The notes under the pieces are model-generated. The model had not been told where the DNA came from. It saw only the letters and a program-made list of their open reading frames with translations, and ran no database searches. Of a stretch of DNA of 6,333 nt, positions 1 to 6,240 are shown one piece after another. Numbering within the stretch: the stretch's first letter is position 1; every line of letters begins with the position of its first letter. Source of the DNA: Piscirickettsiaceae bacterium (GTDB taxonomy: Bacteria; Pseudomonadota; Gammaproteobacteria; Thiomicrospirales; Thiomicrospiraceae); the NCBI GenBank assembly GCA_027019045.1, contig JALUXI010000263.1, positions 1-6,333 of the forward strand, given 5' to 3'. The translations under genes and the position numbers were made by a program.

Positions 1-201
1 ACTTGCTATCTTCAACATCAGTATAAGCATCGATGACCGAGAAAAAAAGAGTAAAAGTTTTTTACGCTTTCTCTTTCCAATTCAGAGTTCCCGATGTAGC
101 TGCACAGGAAGACATAAAGTTCTATAATCTATAAGCATGAAAAATGCCAAATTTAGCACTTTCAACTGATTTCCATGCGCCAGCGTGAGAACGAGTTTAA
201 A
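1..201. other. Region downstream of the operon with no recognised feature
   Basis: No convincing gene is visible. A weak AT-rich inverted repeat (GTAAAA/TTTTAC, 52-66) and a short GCAT/ATGC stem near 137-149 are present, but neither has the GC-rich stem and T-run of an intrinsic terminator on the minus strand. Where the operon transcript ends is therefore not shown. Confidence 0.4.
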
Positions 202-1314
202 TTAAGCACTTAAAACAACCAATGTAAAACCAAATGAATGCGCCGATTGCCAAAAATGCACCTTTCCCTCCATTTTGTTCAGCATCTCTCTCACTAGAAA
301 TAAACCCAACCCCATACCACTCTCACTACTTGTCCAAAAAGGCTCAAACATCCGCAACGAATCCATGTTTTGCTGCTTTAGGACTGGGGATTCTGGCGTT
401 TTAATCAAAATTTCGACTTTTTCTTCATCTTTCGCTGCGGGGTGCGTTTCTATCACAAGGCGTTCGACTTGTGCATGGTCTCGAAAATTATCGAAAAGGT
501 TGCGAAATACTTGCGTCAATGCTGCACGAGATGCGGCAATTTTTGCCGTTTCAACCTGCCATTCCACCTTAAACGGATAGGACTGCAAAATCTCTTGTAA
601 AAAGGGAACCAAATCTATCGACTCCAAACCCTCTTCTTGTAGTGTAATGGGACGAATAAGTGCTTCTGCTTGATGAGACAATTTGGGCAAAGTCGATTGA
701 AGATAGGGGAGCACGGTCGCACACTGTTCAACTTGAGTTTTTTGGAGTTGTTGGTTGACCAAACTCAGTCCTTGAACAAGATTTTTTAAATCATGCTGCA
801 CATAAAGCTGATAGCGTTGAAGTTGGTTTTGTGCCGCCAATAGCTGCTTCTGTTTTAGCGTGACATCGGTTTGAAGTAACTGTATAAAAGTATCCGCAAT
901 CACCTGCAACGCCAACTGCTGTTCCATATTGCGAACCTGTGCTTCAAGCAAAATATTGAAATGAATATCATCTTGCTGCACTGTTTGTTGGAATTGACAG
1001 GATTTGAAAATCGGTTTAAATGCCTTTATAGACACAGGGAGCGTTAAACTATAACGCCGATTGAAGGACTCGCCAAACCATTCTCCTTCAATACTTAACC
1101 CAGTAAAAGCATGTTTTGCAAGTAGCCTCCAAGCCTGCTCTATAAATAGCAAACTGTCTTGAGAAACATCGGTATTGAGTTGATATAATTGAAAAATAGT
1201 TTGTCGAAGCCGATGTGCTTGACGACGATAGTAAAGTACCGCAAATAATAAAGTGAGCCCAACAATGACAAACAGTGACCATGCTTGAGCAGTTTGAGCA
1301 AGGAGAGCGGTCAT
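202..1314 (-). CDS. Membrane-anchored sensor histidine kinase, PrsK-like H-box, degenerate G1 box
   Basis: This is probably the sensor kinase partner of the regulator directly upstream. Residues 13-29 form one hydrophobic membrane segment. A region of about 140 residues follows that I do not recognise, ending in a Gln-rich, probably coiled-coil stretch (about 145-170). The phospho-acceptor motif HDLKNLV has His174, and this form of H-box is typical of PrsK-type (PEP-CTERM system) kinases. The ATPase domain shows an N-box (NLFDN, N272 and N276), an F-box (MFEPFWTS, 322-329) and a G2 box (GMGLGL, 333-338). The G1 motif DxGxG is missing: the expected place reads KTPESP (305-310). At 370 residues it is shorter than PrsK proteins, which have many membrane segments and a GAF domain. 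The start follows the regulator's TAG stop with no gap, preceded by GGAAAG, so translational coupling is likely. The kinase fold is clear. Its signal and its activity without G1 are not. Confidence 0.9.
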   Translation of the reverse strand: MTALLAQTAQAWSLFVIVGLTLLFAVLYYRRQAHRLRQTIFQLYQLNTDVSQDSLLFIEQAWRLLAKHAFTGLSIEGEWFGESFNRRYSLTLPVSIKAFKPIFKSCQFQQTVQQDDIHFNILLEAQVRNMEQQLALQVIADTFIQLLQTDVTLKQKQLLAAQNQLQRYQLYVQHDLKNLVQGLSLVNQQLQKTQVEQCATVLPYLQSTLPKLSHQAEALIRPITLQEEGLESIDLVPFLQEILQSYPFKVEWQVETAKIAASRAALTQVFRNLFDNFRDHAQVERLVIETHPAAKDEEKVEILIKTPESPVLKQQNMDSLRMFEPFWTSSESGMGLGLFLVREMLNKMEGKVHFWQSAHSFGFTLVVLSA

Positions 1315-1941
1315 CTAATGACTTTCCACTGTTTCTGGGCGTTCAATATGATATTTTTTGATTAAGTAGTAGACATTTTCTCTCTTTAAACCCAGTCGCC
1401 GTGCAGTTTCGTGAACATTAAAATAGGTCTGTTGTAAAACCTTTCGTACAATCTTTTCTTCCGCTTGATTACGAACCTGCTTAACGCCATCTCCCAAAGC
1501 CACTGAAACTTGTAATTGTTGAATATTCTCTTGTGATTCCAATCGCTGCGATTGCTGATAAAACAGTGCTGCTCTTCTCACCGCTTGCAATAGTGCCGTC
1601 TCATCTACAGGCTTCTGCAAAAAATCAAAAGCACCATGCTTGATGGCTAAATAAGCAGTCTTATCCGCATCCTGCCCCGTTAATACCACCACCTTAGTCG
1701 GCAACTGCAACGCCTGCACCGCATCCAACACCTTGAGCCCTTCATCAGGCGTATGCTTATTTGGCGGCATCCCCATGTCCAGCAAAACAACCCACGGTTG
1801 CAAAGCCAACTTCTGGATGGCCTCGTCTGCACAGCTTGCCTGCTCAGTATGATACCCCGCCTGAACCAAGCTATATGAAAGGGTTGCTCTCATGACATCG
1901 TCATCATCTACAATTAAAATGAACGCATTATCTGCAGTCAT
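1315..1941 (-). CDS. Response regulator, receiver plus Fis-type HTH, PrsR-like without AAA+ domain
   Basis: This is a DNA-binding response regulator of 208 residues. The receiver domain (about 7-125) has the acidic pocket VDDDD (D12, D13), phospho-acceptor D55 in LLDMGMPP, T88 in VVLTGQ and K110 followed by Pro. The DMGMPP and EGLKVL segments resemble the receivers of PrsR, the PEP-CTERM-associated regulators. A short Gln-rich linker leads straight to a Fis-type helix-turn-helix (about 161-198, containing NVHETARRLGLKRENVYYLI), as seen at the C-terminus of NtrC-family proteins and in RegA/ActR regulators. The sigma-54 AAA+ domain of PrsR is absent, so it probably acts at sigma-70 promoters. 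The start lies 15 bases after the RTX-prepilin stop with an AGGG ribosome site. Its place between the pilin genes and the kinase suggests it controls this operon, which is inference. Confidence 0.93.
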   Translation of the reverse strand: MTADNAFILIVDDDDVMRATLSYSLVQAGYHTEQASCADEAIQKLALQPWVVLLDMGMPPNKHTPDEGLKVLDAVQALQLPTKVVVLTGQDADKTAYLAIKHGAFDFLQKPVDETALLQAVRRAALFYQQSQRLESQENIQQLQVSVALGDGVKQVRNQAEEKIVRKVLQQTYFNVHETARRLGLKRENVYYLIKKYHIERPETVESH

Positions 1942-1956
1942 CCATTGTGCCCTTAA

Positions 1957-3933
1957 TTATCCACCAAAACTAACATTTTCAATCCCTTTTAAAATAGTGA
2001 TCAGACCCGTTGCATTATGTTTATAGGCATCTTTTCCATTCACGGTTGTATGTGTCCAATCACTCGACTGGCCTTGAAAAATAACCGTGTCATTTCCCGA
2101 CCCTCCATCTACTTCATCAAATCCTTGTGCAATTTTTAATACATCGTCTCCTGAACCTGCATCAATTTTTCGATTCCCTGCCCCTGGAACACTGCCTGCA
2201 ACTAAACTATCATTCCCCTCACCTAGTTTAATCGTATCAAAATTCTTTCCCACGACGACTTGGTCTGCCCCATCTCCTGTTTCTACCGTTGAATAACCTG
2301 CTCCCGCATCCCCAATCACCAAAATATCATCCCCTGATCCCAATTTGACCGTTTCCAGTCCATCACCCGCTTTAATTTTTGAATCCCCTGAACTAATATC
2401 GATTTTATTCCAATTATTTCCCATCACAACTGTACGCGTTCCAGAACCCGCAGACAATGTCGAGTAACCTGCACCTGCATCTCCCACAGTCACATCCTTG
2501 GTCCCACTGCCTAACTTAAGTACCTCAACACCATTGCCCGCTTGCAACTTATCTGTTCCCTCACCCAATTCAATGTCATTCCAGCCATCCCCCGCAATCA
2601 CACTGTCATTTCCTGAACCCATTTTAATCTTTGCATAAGTTTGATTATTGGCATTGCCTACTTTTAAACGGTCATCTCCACTTCCAAAAGAAATAACATC
2701 TGAGCCATTACCTATCGTAAATTGATTATTTCCATTACTTGTTTTCACTGCATTCCAACCATCACCTGCTTGAACAATATCGCTCCCTGAACCTGCATCC
2801 AATGTTGAATATCCCCCACCCGCATTTCCAATTTTGAGCTGATCGTCACTCGCCATTAAATCTGCATCATTCCAATTATTCCCTGCAACGAGGTTGTCGG
2901 AATGAGGGGTTCCCAAAAGCTTTTGATAACCTGGAGGAGCATCTCCTTTATTGGTTGCATTGGTGGTGGACGGCAATTGTGGCGCATCAGGTGCTTGAGG
3001 TTGAATGGAAGATGCTAAAGAACTTCCATTCGCCCCACCTGAGCTACCAGAACCTGAAGTTCCACCACCGTTACTGGCTCCTCCATTTCCCGTTCCCGTA
3101 CTGGAACCAGATGCCCCTCCCGCAGTTCCACCGCCAGTGGATAAACTAGAGAGTAAATTCACCTTCTGCTTAATCTCATATCCGGTAATCGCATCAACAT
3201 TATCATCAAAAAAGGTACTTAAGGTATCATCAAATGGTGCATTCACATATTGGTGATCTGTATCACAGTTCTCAGACTCTAGAGAAGCTAGACCTGTACA
3301 CCCTGGTGCTGCGGCATTTGTTTGTGAACTTGCTGTATAAGACTTCCCTTTAAAACGATTAAATGCAACCAATACGACTGTGGCACTGGCAATATCAATA
3401 TCAGAAGCTGCGGTACAATTCGCTACATGACGACAAACGACATAATCTCCAGTTGAGGAGACTGATGCAGTTGGCGGCGTGGATAGCTTAAATGAATTGG
3501 GAACCTTTTTACAAAAATAACTTGCCGACTTTGTTGAATCACAAATTGCACTATCATTGAGTGTATCTGTATTGATCGCATAACGAATTAAGTTTCCATA
3601 AGCATCTTTAGCGCTTGCTAAACTCATGCCTAAATCCTGATAAGGCAAATTCCCAACCGCTGTTGTACAAGCTTCATTTCCACTTGTCGCTCGATCTTCT
3701 TTACCATCTAAATTACCATCCGCACAAGGTAGATAGCCATTCACTTCTACAAAATTCAATAACATTTTTTTGATCTGTTGAATCTTTTGATCACTGGCTT
3801 TTAAACTTGCATTTACCCGCATCTGTTTGACCATAGAAAATGAACCCACAGTAATCAAGCCAATAATGACCAATACAATGGCAATTTCTACCAAGGTAAA
3901 CCCTTTTATTCTCATCATTTCATGTTTTTCCAT
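1957..3933 (-). CDS. Prepilin-like protein fused to C-terminal RTX-type beta-roll
   Basis: Unusual chimera of 658 residues. The leader ends at Gly11 before FTLVE (residues 12-16), a standard prepilin peptidase site with Glu at +5, followed by a hydrophobic helix to about residue 32. A pilin-like domain (to about 262) shares GYLPC, ENCDxD and a DD-x-V motif with the gene upstream, and holds an EF-hand-like DxNxDGxxD loop after Cys70. A Gly/Ser-rich then Pro-containing linker spans about 265-335. Residues 345-619 are nonapeptides of the GxGxDxLxL type, as in RTX calcium-binding beta-rolls. The end (ITILKGIENVSF) resembles the cap of RTX proteins. I chose the Met 19 codons inside the longest frame (which opens at 3990) because GGAGGG lies four bases before it and the leader then has normal length; this start falls 10 bases after the previous stop. 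Function as a calcium-dependent surface or adhesive pilin is inferred. Confidence 0.92.
   Translation of the reverse strand: MEKHEMMRIKGFTLVEIAIVLVIIGLITVGSFSMVKQMRVNASLKASDQKIQQIKKMLLNFVEVNGYLPCADGNLDGKEDRATSGNEACTTAVGNLPYQDLGMSLASAKDAYGNLIRYAINTDTLNDSAICDSTKSASYFCKKVPNSFKLSTPPTASVSSTGDYVVCRHVANCTAASDIDIASATVVLVAFNRFKGKSYTASSQTNAAAPGCTGLASLESENCDTDHQYVNAPFDDTLSTFFDDNVDAITGYEIKQKVNLLSSLSTGGGTAGGASGSSTGTGNGGASNGGGTSGSGSSGGANGSSLASSIQPQAPDAPQLPSTTNATNKGDAPPGYQKLLGTPHSDNLVAGNNWNDADLMASDDQLKIGNAGGGYSTLDAGSGSDIVQAGDGWNAVKTSNGNNQFTIGNGSDVISFGSGDDRLKVGNANNQTYAKIKMGSGNDSVIAGDGWNDIELGEGTDKLQAGNGVEVLKLGSGTKDVTVGDAGAGYSTLSAGSGTRTVVMGNNWNKIDISSGDSKIKAGDGLETVKLGSGDDILVIGDAGAGYSTVETGDGADQVVVGKNFDTIKLGEGNDSLVAGSVPGAGNRKIDAGSGDDVLKIAQGFDEVDGGSGNDTVIFQGQSSDWTHTTVNGKDAYKHNATGLITILKGIENVSFGG
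2077..2901 (-). repeat. RTX-type nonapeptide repeat region (about 30 beta-roll coils)
   Basis: The region encodes consecutive nine-residue units such as GSGNDSVIA, GDGWNDIEL, GEGTDKLQA and GSGDDILVI. The pattern is G-x-G-x-D-x-hydrophobic-x-hydrophobic, matching the calcium-binding RTX consensus with some degenerate units (for example GSGTRTVVM and SSGDSKIKA). Every sixth unit is expanded to 12-13 residues (GDAGAGYSTLSA type). This gives a larger 57-58-residue repeat, with copies at 2793-2620, 2619-2449 and 2448-2278, a partial copy at 2277-2158, and partial material on both sides. The degenerate units suggest that not every coil binds calcium. Confidence 0.88.
2929..3141 (-). other. Gly/Ser-rich flexible linker inside the prepilin-RTX gene
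   Basis: About 70 codons are almost entirely Gly, Ser, Thr, Ala and Asn, followed by a Pro/Gln/Ala stretch. The segment separates the pilin-like domain from the RTX roll and looks like an unstructured spacer that would hold the roll away from a pilus shaft or from the membrane. Confidence 0.8.
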
Positions 3934-3937
3934 ACCA

Positions 3938-3943
3938 CCCTCC
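3938..3943 (-). promoter_or_regulatory. Shine-Dalgarno site that fixes the start of the prepilin-RTX gene
   Basis: GGAGGG lies four bases before the ATG at 3933, directly next to the upstream gene's TGA stop (3946-3944). It supports the inner start over the longer frame opening at 3990, whose extra residues would give an unusually long leader and a 47-base overlap with the previous gene. Confidence 0.85.
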
Positions 3944-4834
3944 TCAATAATTAGGTAATCCCGCTTTAATTTCTTCCGCCTTGACATCATTCAAGGTAAT
4001 TCCTATTACATAATCATCTAAATCCTGAACACTATGGCGAATAAATGTCACATCATTATCACAATTTTCTTTCTCATCGGCTAGCAAAGTCGAAGGACAA
4101 TGCGCACTATCCGCCCAAGTATAACGGCCATTGGAACCAAAAGAGACTACAACAGCCACATCAACACCTTCAACAAGGTTACCATTTTCATCTTTAATCT
4201 CTAAATTCTTAAATCCATCAGGTTCCGCAGCAACTGGACGCGTACTACTATGAAAATATGGAGGCGCTGAAGGATGCGGACGAGGATCTACTGAAAAATC
4301 GCAGATAGAGGAACAAGCTGTACTACATGCTCGACAAAAGTACATTTTCGTCGCCTTACATTGAGCAAAATTAGCATCCTTCGTCCCCGCCACTGGTGTA
4401 CCATCAGGTCGTTTGGCACCAAATACACTTGCAGATTCACAGATATCGGTCACCCGAGTTAAATCCTCTGCTCTGGCGTTAACACGATAATAAAATTTAT
4501 TTCCCCATGGGTCTTTTGTTTGACTCATCCCCAGTGTTTTTGTAGGCAAATACCCCTCTCGTGTCGCACAGGCACCATCAGACTTTCGATCAGCCCCACC
4601 ATCTCCAGAATGTGTCCCAGACAACTTATCTGGACAAGGAAGATAACCATTCACCCTGACAAAACCGAGCATAAGTTTTTTAATTTCTTCTAACTGAAGA
4701 GAAACAGCCTGCTGTTTAGACTGCTGATAGTCCGTTGAATACATCGTCACACCACCGAATACCAACAGACTGATAATGAGCAAAGCAATCGCCACTTCAA
4801 GCAAGGTAAACCCCTTACTATTTTCACACTTCAT
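3944..4834 (-). CDS. Prepilin-like protein with cysteine cluster
   Basis: Pilin-like protein of 296 residues. The leader MKCENSKG is cut before FTLLE (Glu at +5), followed by a hydrophobic helix (about 9-30), as in type IV pilins and type II secretion pseudopilins. The body has GYLPCPD (Cys67), a loop rich in Asp and Gly up to Cys89, a cluster of five cysteines at about 159-178 with spacing C-x7-C-x2-C-x3-C-x3-C, and a C-terminal ENCDxD...DLDDYVIGI segment that recurs in the RTX-bearing neighbour. The longest frame opens at 4864, but the inner Met at 4834 has GGAGGG eight bases upstream, overlaps the previous stop as ATGA, and gives a normal leader. Disulfides or metal binding by the cluster are possible. 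The exact pilin subtype is not recognised. Confidence 0.88.
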   Translation of the reverse strand: MKCENSKGFTLLEVAIALLIISLLVFGGVTMYSTDYQQSKQQAVSLQLEEIKKLMLGFVRVNGYLPCPDKLSGTHSGDGGADRKSDGACATREGYLPTKTLGMSQTKDPWGNKFYYRVNARAEDLTRVTDICESASVFGAKRPDGTPVAGTKDANFAQCKATKMYFCRACSTACSSICDFSVDPRPHPSAPPYFHSSTRPVAAEPDGFKNLEIKDENGNLVEGVDVAVVVSFGSNGRYTWADSAHCPSTLLADEKENCDNDVTFIRHSVQDLDDYVIGITLNDVKAEEIKAGLPNY

Positions 4835-5682
4835 GGACAAATCCCTCCAACTAAACTTCGCCAATCATCACCCGTAGGATTATTATTAACATCATAAGCA
4901 TTAAACCAGAATGCTTCATTCACATTCGTCGTTAACATTTCCGTTTTTAGGTTACAAACTCTTCTTTCCACAGCCGCCTTCCACTCTGTATAACTAATCC
5001 CGACAACAACCTGGTCATTTCGTACACCATTTTGTCCAGCCGTAAAGAAATAAGCATCACCATCATTATTCTTAGCATCTAAAGGTGACGAAAACAATAA
5101 AGCAACATAGCGATGACTATCGGGTACAGATGCATCTGGTGTACCTTGAGGAATATTAAGGTAGAGTTTTGGCTTAACTAAACTATTCAAGGGTGCAAAG
5201 CGTTTAGTTATTGGATTATTGTAATTAGAATTTTGTATCACAAAACGACTGTCAATGACATAGTAATACTGTTTAGGTCTATCATTGAAATAGATATGTC
5301 TTTTGGCCAAAGTCGTTGGCAAAAATTGAGGTCTAAAATCTGCCGTATAACAACCATTATCCATCTGTCCATCACCATTACTATCACAATTTGGCAAATA
5401 ACCTAGTCCTGGTATCACACTGGTTGAATGAATAGAATATGTATTGGAATTATCCGTTTGCATAATTTCAGGGGTCAGCACCGCATAACGAATTAAACGC
5501 GCTTTAATCTCCTGTAATTTTGCTTGTGTTTTAGACTGTCTTTCAAACTGATACGCCGAATTCAATCCCGTCAAATTAGAAGAAAACCAAGTTGCGGCCC
5601 CTACAACGAGTATCACCAAAAAAACAATCAAGATGTAACCAGATTGCTTTAATGTAGAATTACCTAAAAGATTATTTTGCAT
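4831..5682 (-). CDS. PilX/GspK-like minor pilin or pseudopilin
   Basis: This 283-residue protein is the first gene of the operon. Residues 12-36 (KQSG then YILIVFLVILVVG) look like a prepilin leader cut after Gly15 and a hydrophobic helix, but Glu at +5 is absent. That is a feature of GspK-type tip pseudopilins, and PilX-like minor pilins have similar N-termini. A GYLPNCD segment leads into an EF-hand-like loop (D100, N102, D104, G105, D108) enclosed by Cys99 and Cys111. A later DQVVVGISYTEWK segment matches the position of the DDxVxGI motif in the two downstream pilins, suggesting a shared fold. The start has AGGAGG four bases upstream. It overlaps the next gene by four bases. A tip or initiation role in a pilus-like fibre is inferred from the missing Glu and operon position. 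Confidence 0.85.
   Translation of the reverse strand: MQNNLLGNSTLKQSGYILIVFLVILVVGAATWFSSNLTGLNSAYQFERQSKTQAKLQEIKARLIRYAVLTPEIMQTDNSNTYSIHSTSVIPGLGYLPNCDSNGDGQMDNGCYTADFRPQFLPTTLAKRHIYFNDRPKQYYYVIDSRFVIQNSNYNNPITKRFAPLNSLVKPKLYLNIPQGTPDASVPDSHRYVALLFSSPLDAKNNDGDAYFFTAGQNGVRNDQVVVGISYTEWKAAVERRVCNLKTEMLTTNVNEAFWFNAYDVNNNPTGDDWRSLVGGICP
4843..4848 (-). promoter_or_regulatory. Shine-Dalgarno site that fixes the start of the second pilin gene
   Basis: GGAGGG sits eight bases before the ATG at 4834, inside the last codons of the preceding gene. Together with the ATGA stop/start overlap it shows translational coupling and argues against the upstream start at 4864. Confidence 0.8.
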
Positions 5683-5710
5683 TTAGCCTCCTAACTCTAG
5701 GGAAGTGCTG

Positions 5711-5739
5711 ATTAAATAGCTTGAGTTCAAAAACTTCAA
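5711..5739 (-). promoter_or_regulatory. Candidate sigma-70 promoter of the pilin/two-component operon
   Basis: On the minus strand TTGAAG (5739-5734) and TTTAAT (5716-5711) are separated by exactly 17 bases and lie about 30 bases before the first start codon, with AGGAGG in between. The -10 box matches four of six consensus positions and the -35 box four of six. It is the best candidate in the 5' region, though unproven. Confidence 0.45.
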
Positions 5740-5865
5740 GAGCATAGATCCTAGGCGACCTATACAGGCAATGGTTAGCCCTTATCAAAAAATCCAACAA
5801 CAAGACCTCCTCTTAGACCTCTGCCCAAATGGGACAAAGCCAAGGGATTTAAGTTGCATATCCTA

Positions 5866-5884
5866 AGCAAAATATAGCAAAATA
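5866..5884. repeat. Phased short direct repeat upstream of the operon
   Basis: AGCAAAATA occurs twice (5866-5874 and 5876-5884) with a 10-base period, and a related TAGCAAGGAT follows at 5901-5910. One helical turn of spacing is what a regulator binding one face of DNA would use, but in AT-rich DNA chance is possible. Confidence 0.3.
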
Positions 5885-6048
5885 CTGCCATGACGATTTA
5901 TAGCAAGGATGCACTACACAGTAGGATCACATTTTAACCAAATGCAAAATAAAAGACAGAGTAAAAATAATTTACGGACAAGGACTTCATCATCACACAC
6001 AGAAGCGAATACAACCTTGTACAACATCTAGGGAAAACTGAGTGAACA

Positions 6049-6083
6049 CTCCCACTAAACCCCTAAAGGGGTTCTAGTGTGAG
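6049..6083. other. Strong hairpin, possible IS200/IS605-type right end
   Basis: The inverted repeat pairs CACTA with TAGTG and AACCCC with GGGGTT around a TAAA loop, with one bulged base. An outer CTC/GAG extension follows after one mismatch. No T-run follows on either strand, so it is not a normal intrinsic terminator. Read on the minus strand it is framed by GAAGC before and GGGAGTGTTCAC after, which resembles the subterminal hairpin and 3' cleavage side of IS200/IS605 (TnpB-type) elements. No tnpB coding remnant was recognised beside it, so the assignment is tentative. Confidence 0.4.
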
Positions 6084-6240
6084 CTTCTGCCGACTCAGAC
6101 AATTAAAATCCACAGTAATAACTACTCAGTTGACACCGTAACTGCTCAGATTGCCTCTGAAATTCGTCAATTCAAGGCAGAAACTGTGAGTTTACAAGTC
6201 GTGAATGACCATTTTCCAACGCAGAAGTAGCGGATTTCAG

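Larger units (their letters stand above)
5683..6240. other. Upstream non-coding region, probably mobile-element debris
   Basis: No intact gene is visible in this stretch of more than 500 bases. Near the operon it holds the candidate promoter, farther out the phased direct repeat, and then the hairpin. Between the hairpin and the IS66 end a plus-strand frame (6078-6230) stays open for 50 codons but has no ATG, and its stop falls about 10 bases before the likely IS66 end. It may be a gene or element fragment cut off by the insertion. Confidence 0.5.

Noticed and set aside
52..66. Inverted repeat GTAAAA/TTTTAC as operon terminator
   Set aside because: The stem is AT-only apart from one pair at its end and no T-run follows on the minus strand.
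2..127. Plus-strand open frame of 41 codons at the left edge, which could be the end of a converging gene
   Set aside because: There is no recognisable motif, composition is ordinary AT-rich, and it cannot be separated from a chance open frame without the sequence to the left.
275..580. Plus-strand 101-codon frame opposite the kinase
   Set aside because: It lies fully antisense to a clear histidine kinase catalytic domain and has no recognisable motif.
2087..2296. Plus-strand frame opposite the RTX repeats (and similar ones at 2955-3256)
   Set aside because: These are Pro/Ser-rich antisense shadows of the Gly/Asp-rich repeats and the Gly/Ser linker, with no ribosome site.
2077..2901. Tandem DNA repeats as a CRISPR array or non-coding satellite
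   Set aside because: The repeats are in frame, diverged at the DNA level, and encode consistent nonapeptides, so they are protein-coding.
6078..6230. Plus-strand open frame of 50 codons ending in VVNDHFPTQK
   Set aside because: It follows an in-frame TAG, has no ATG and no ribosome site, and I do not recognise the product. It is treated as possible debris and not as a gene.
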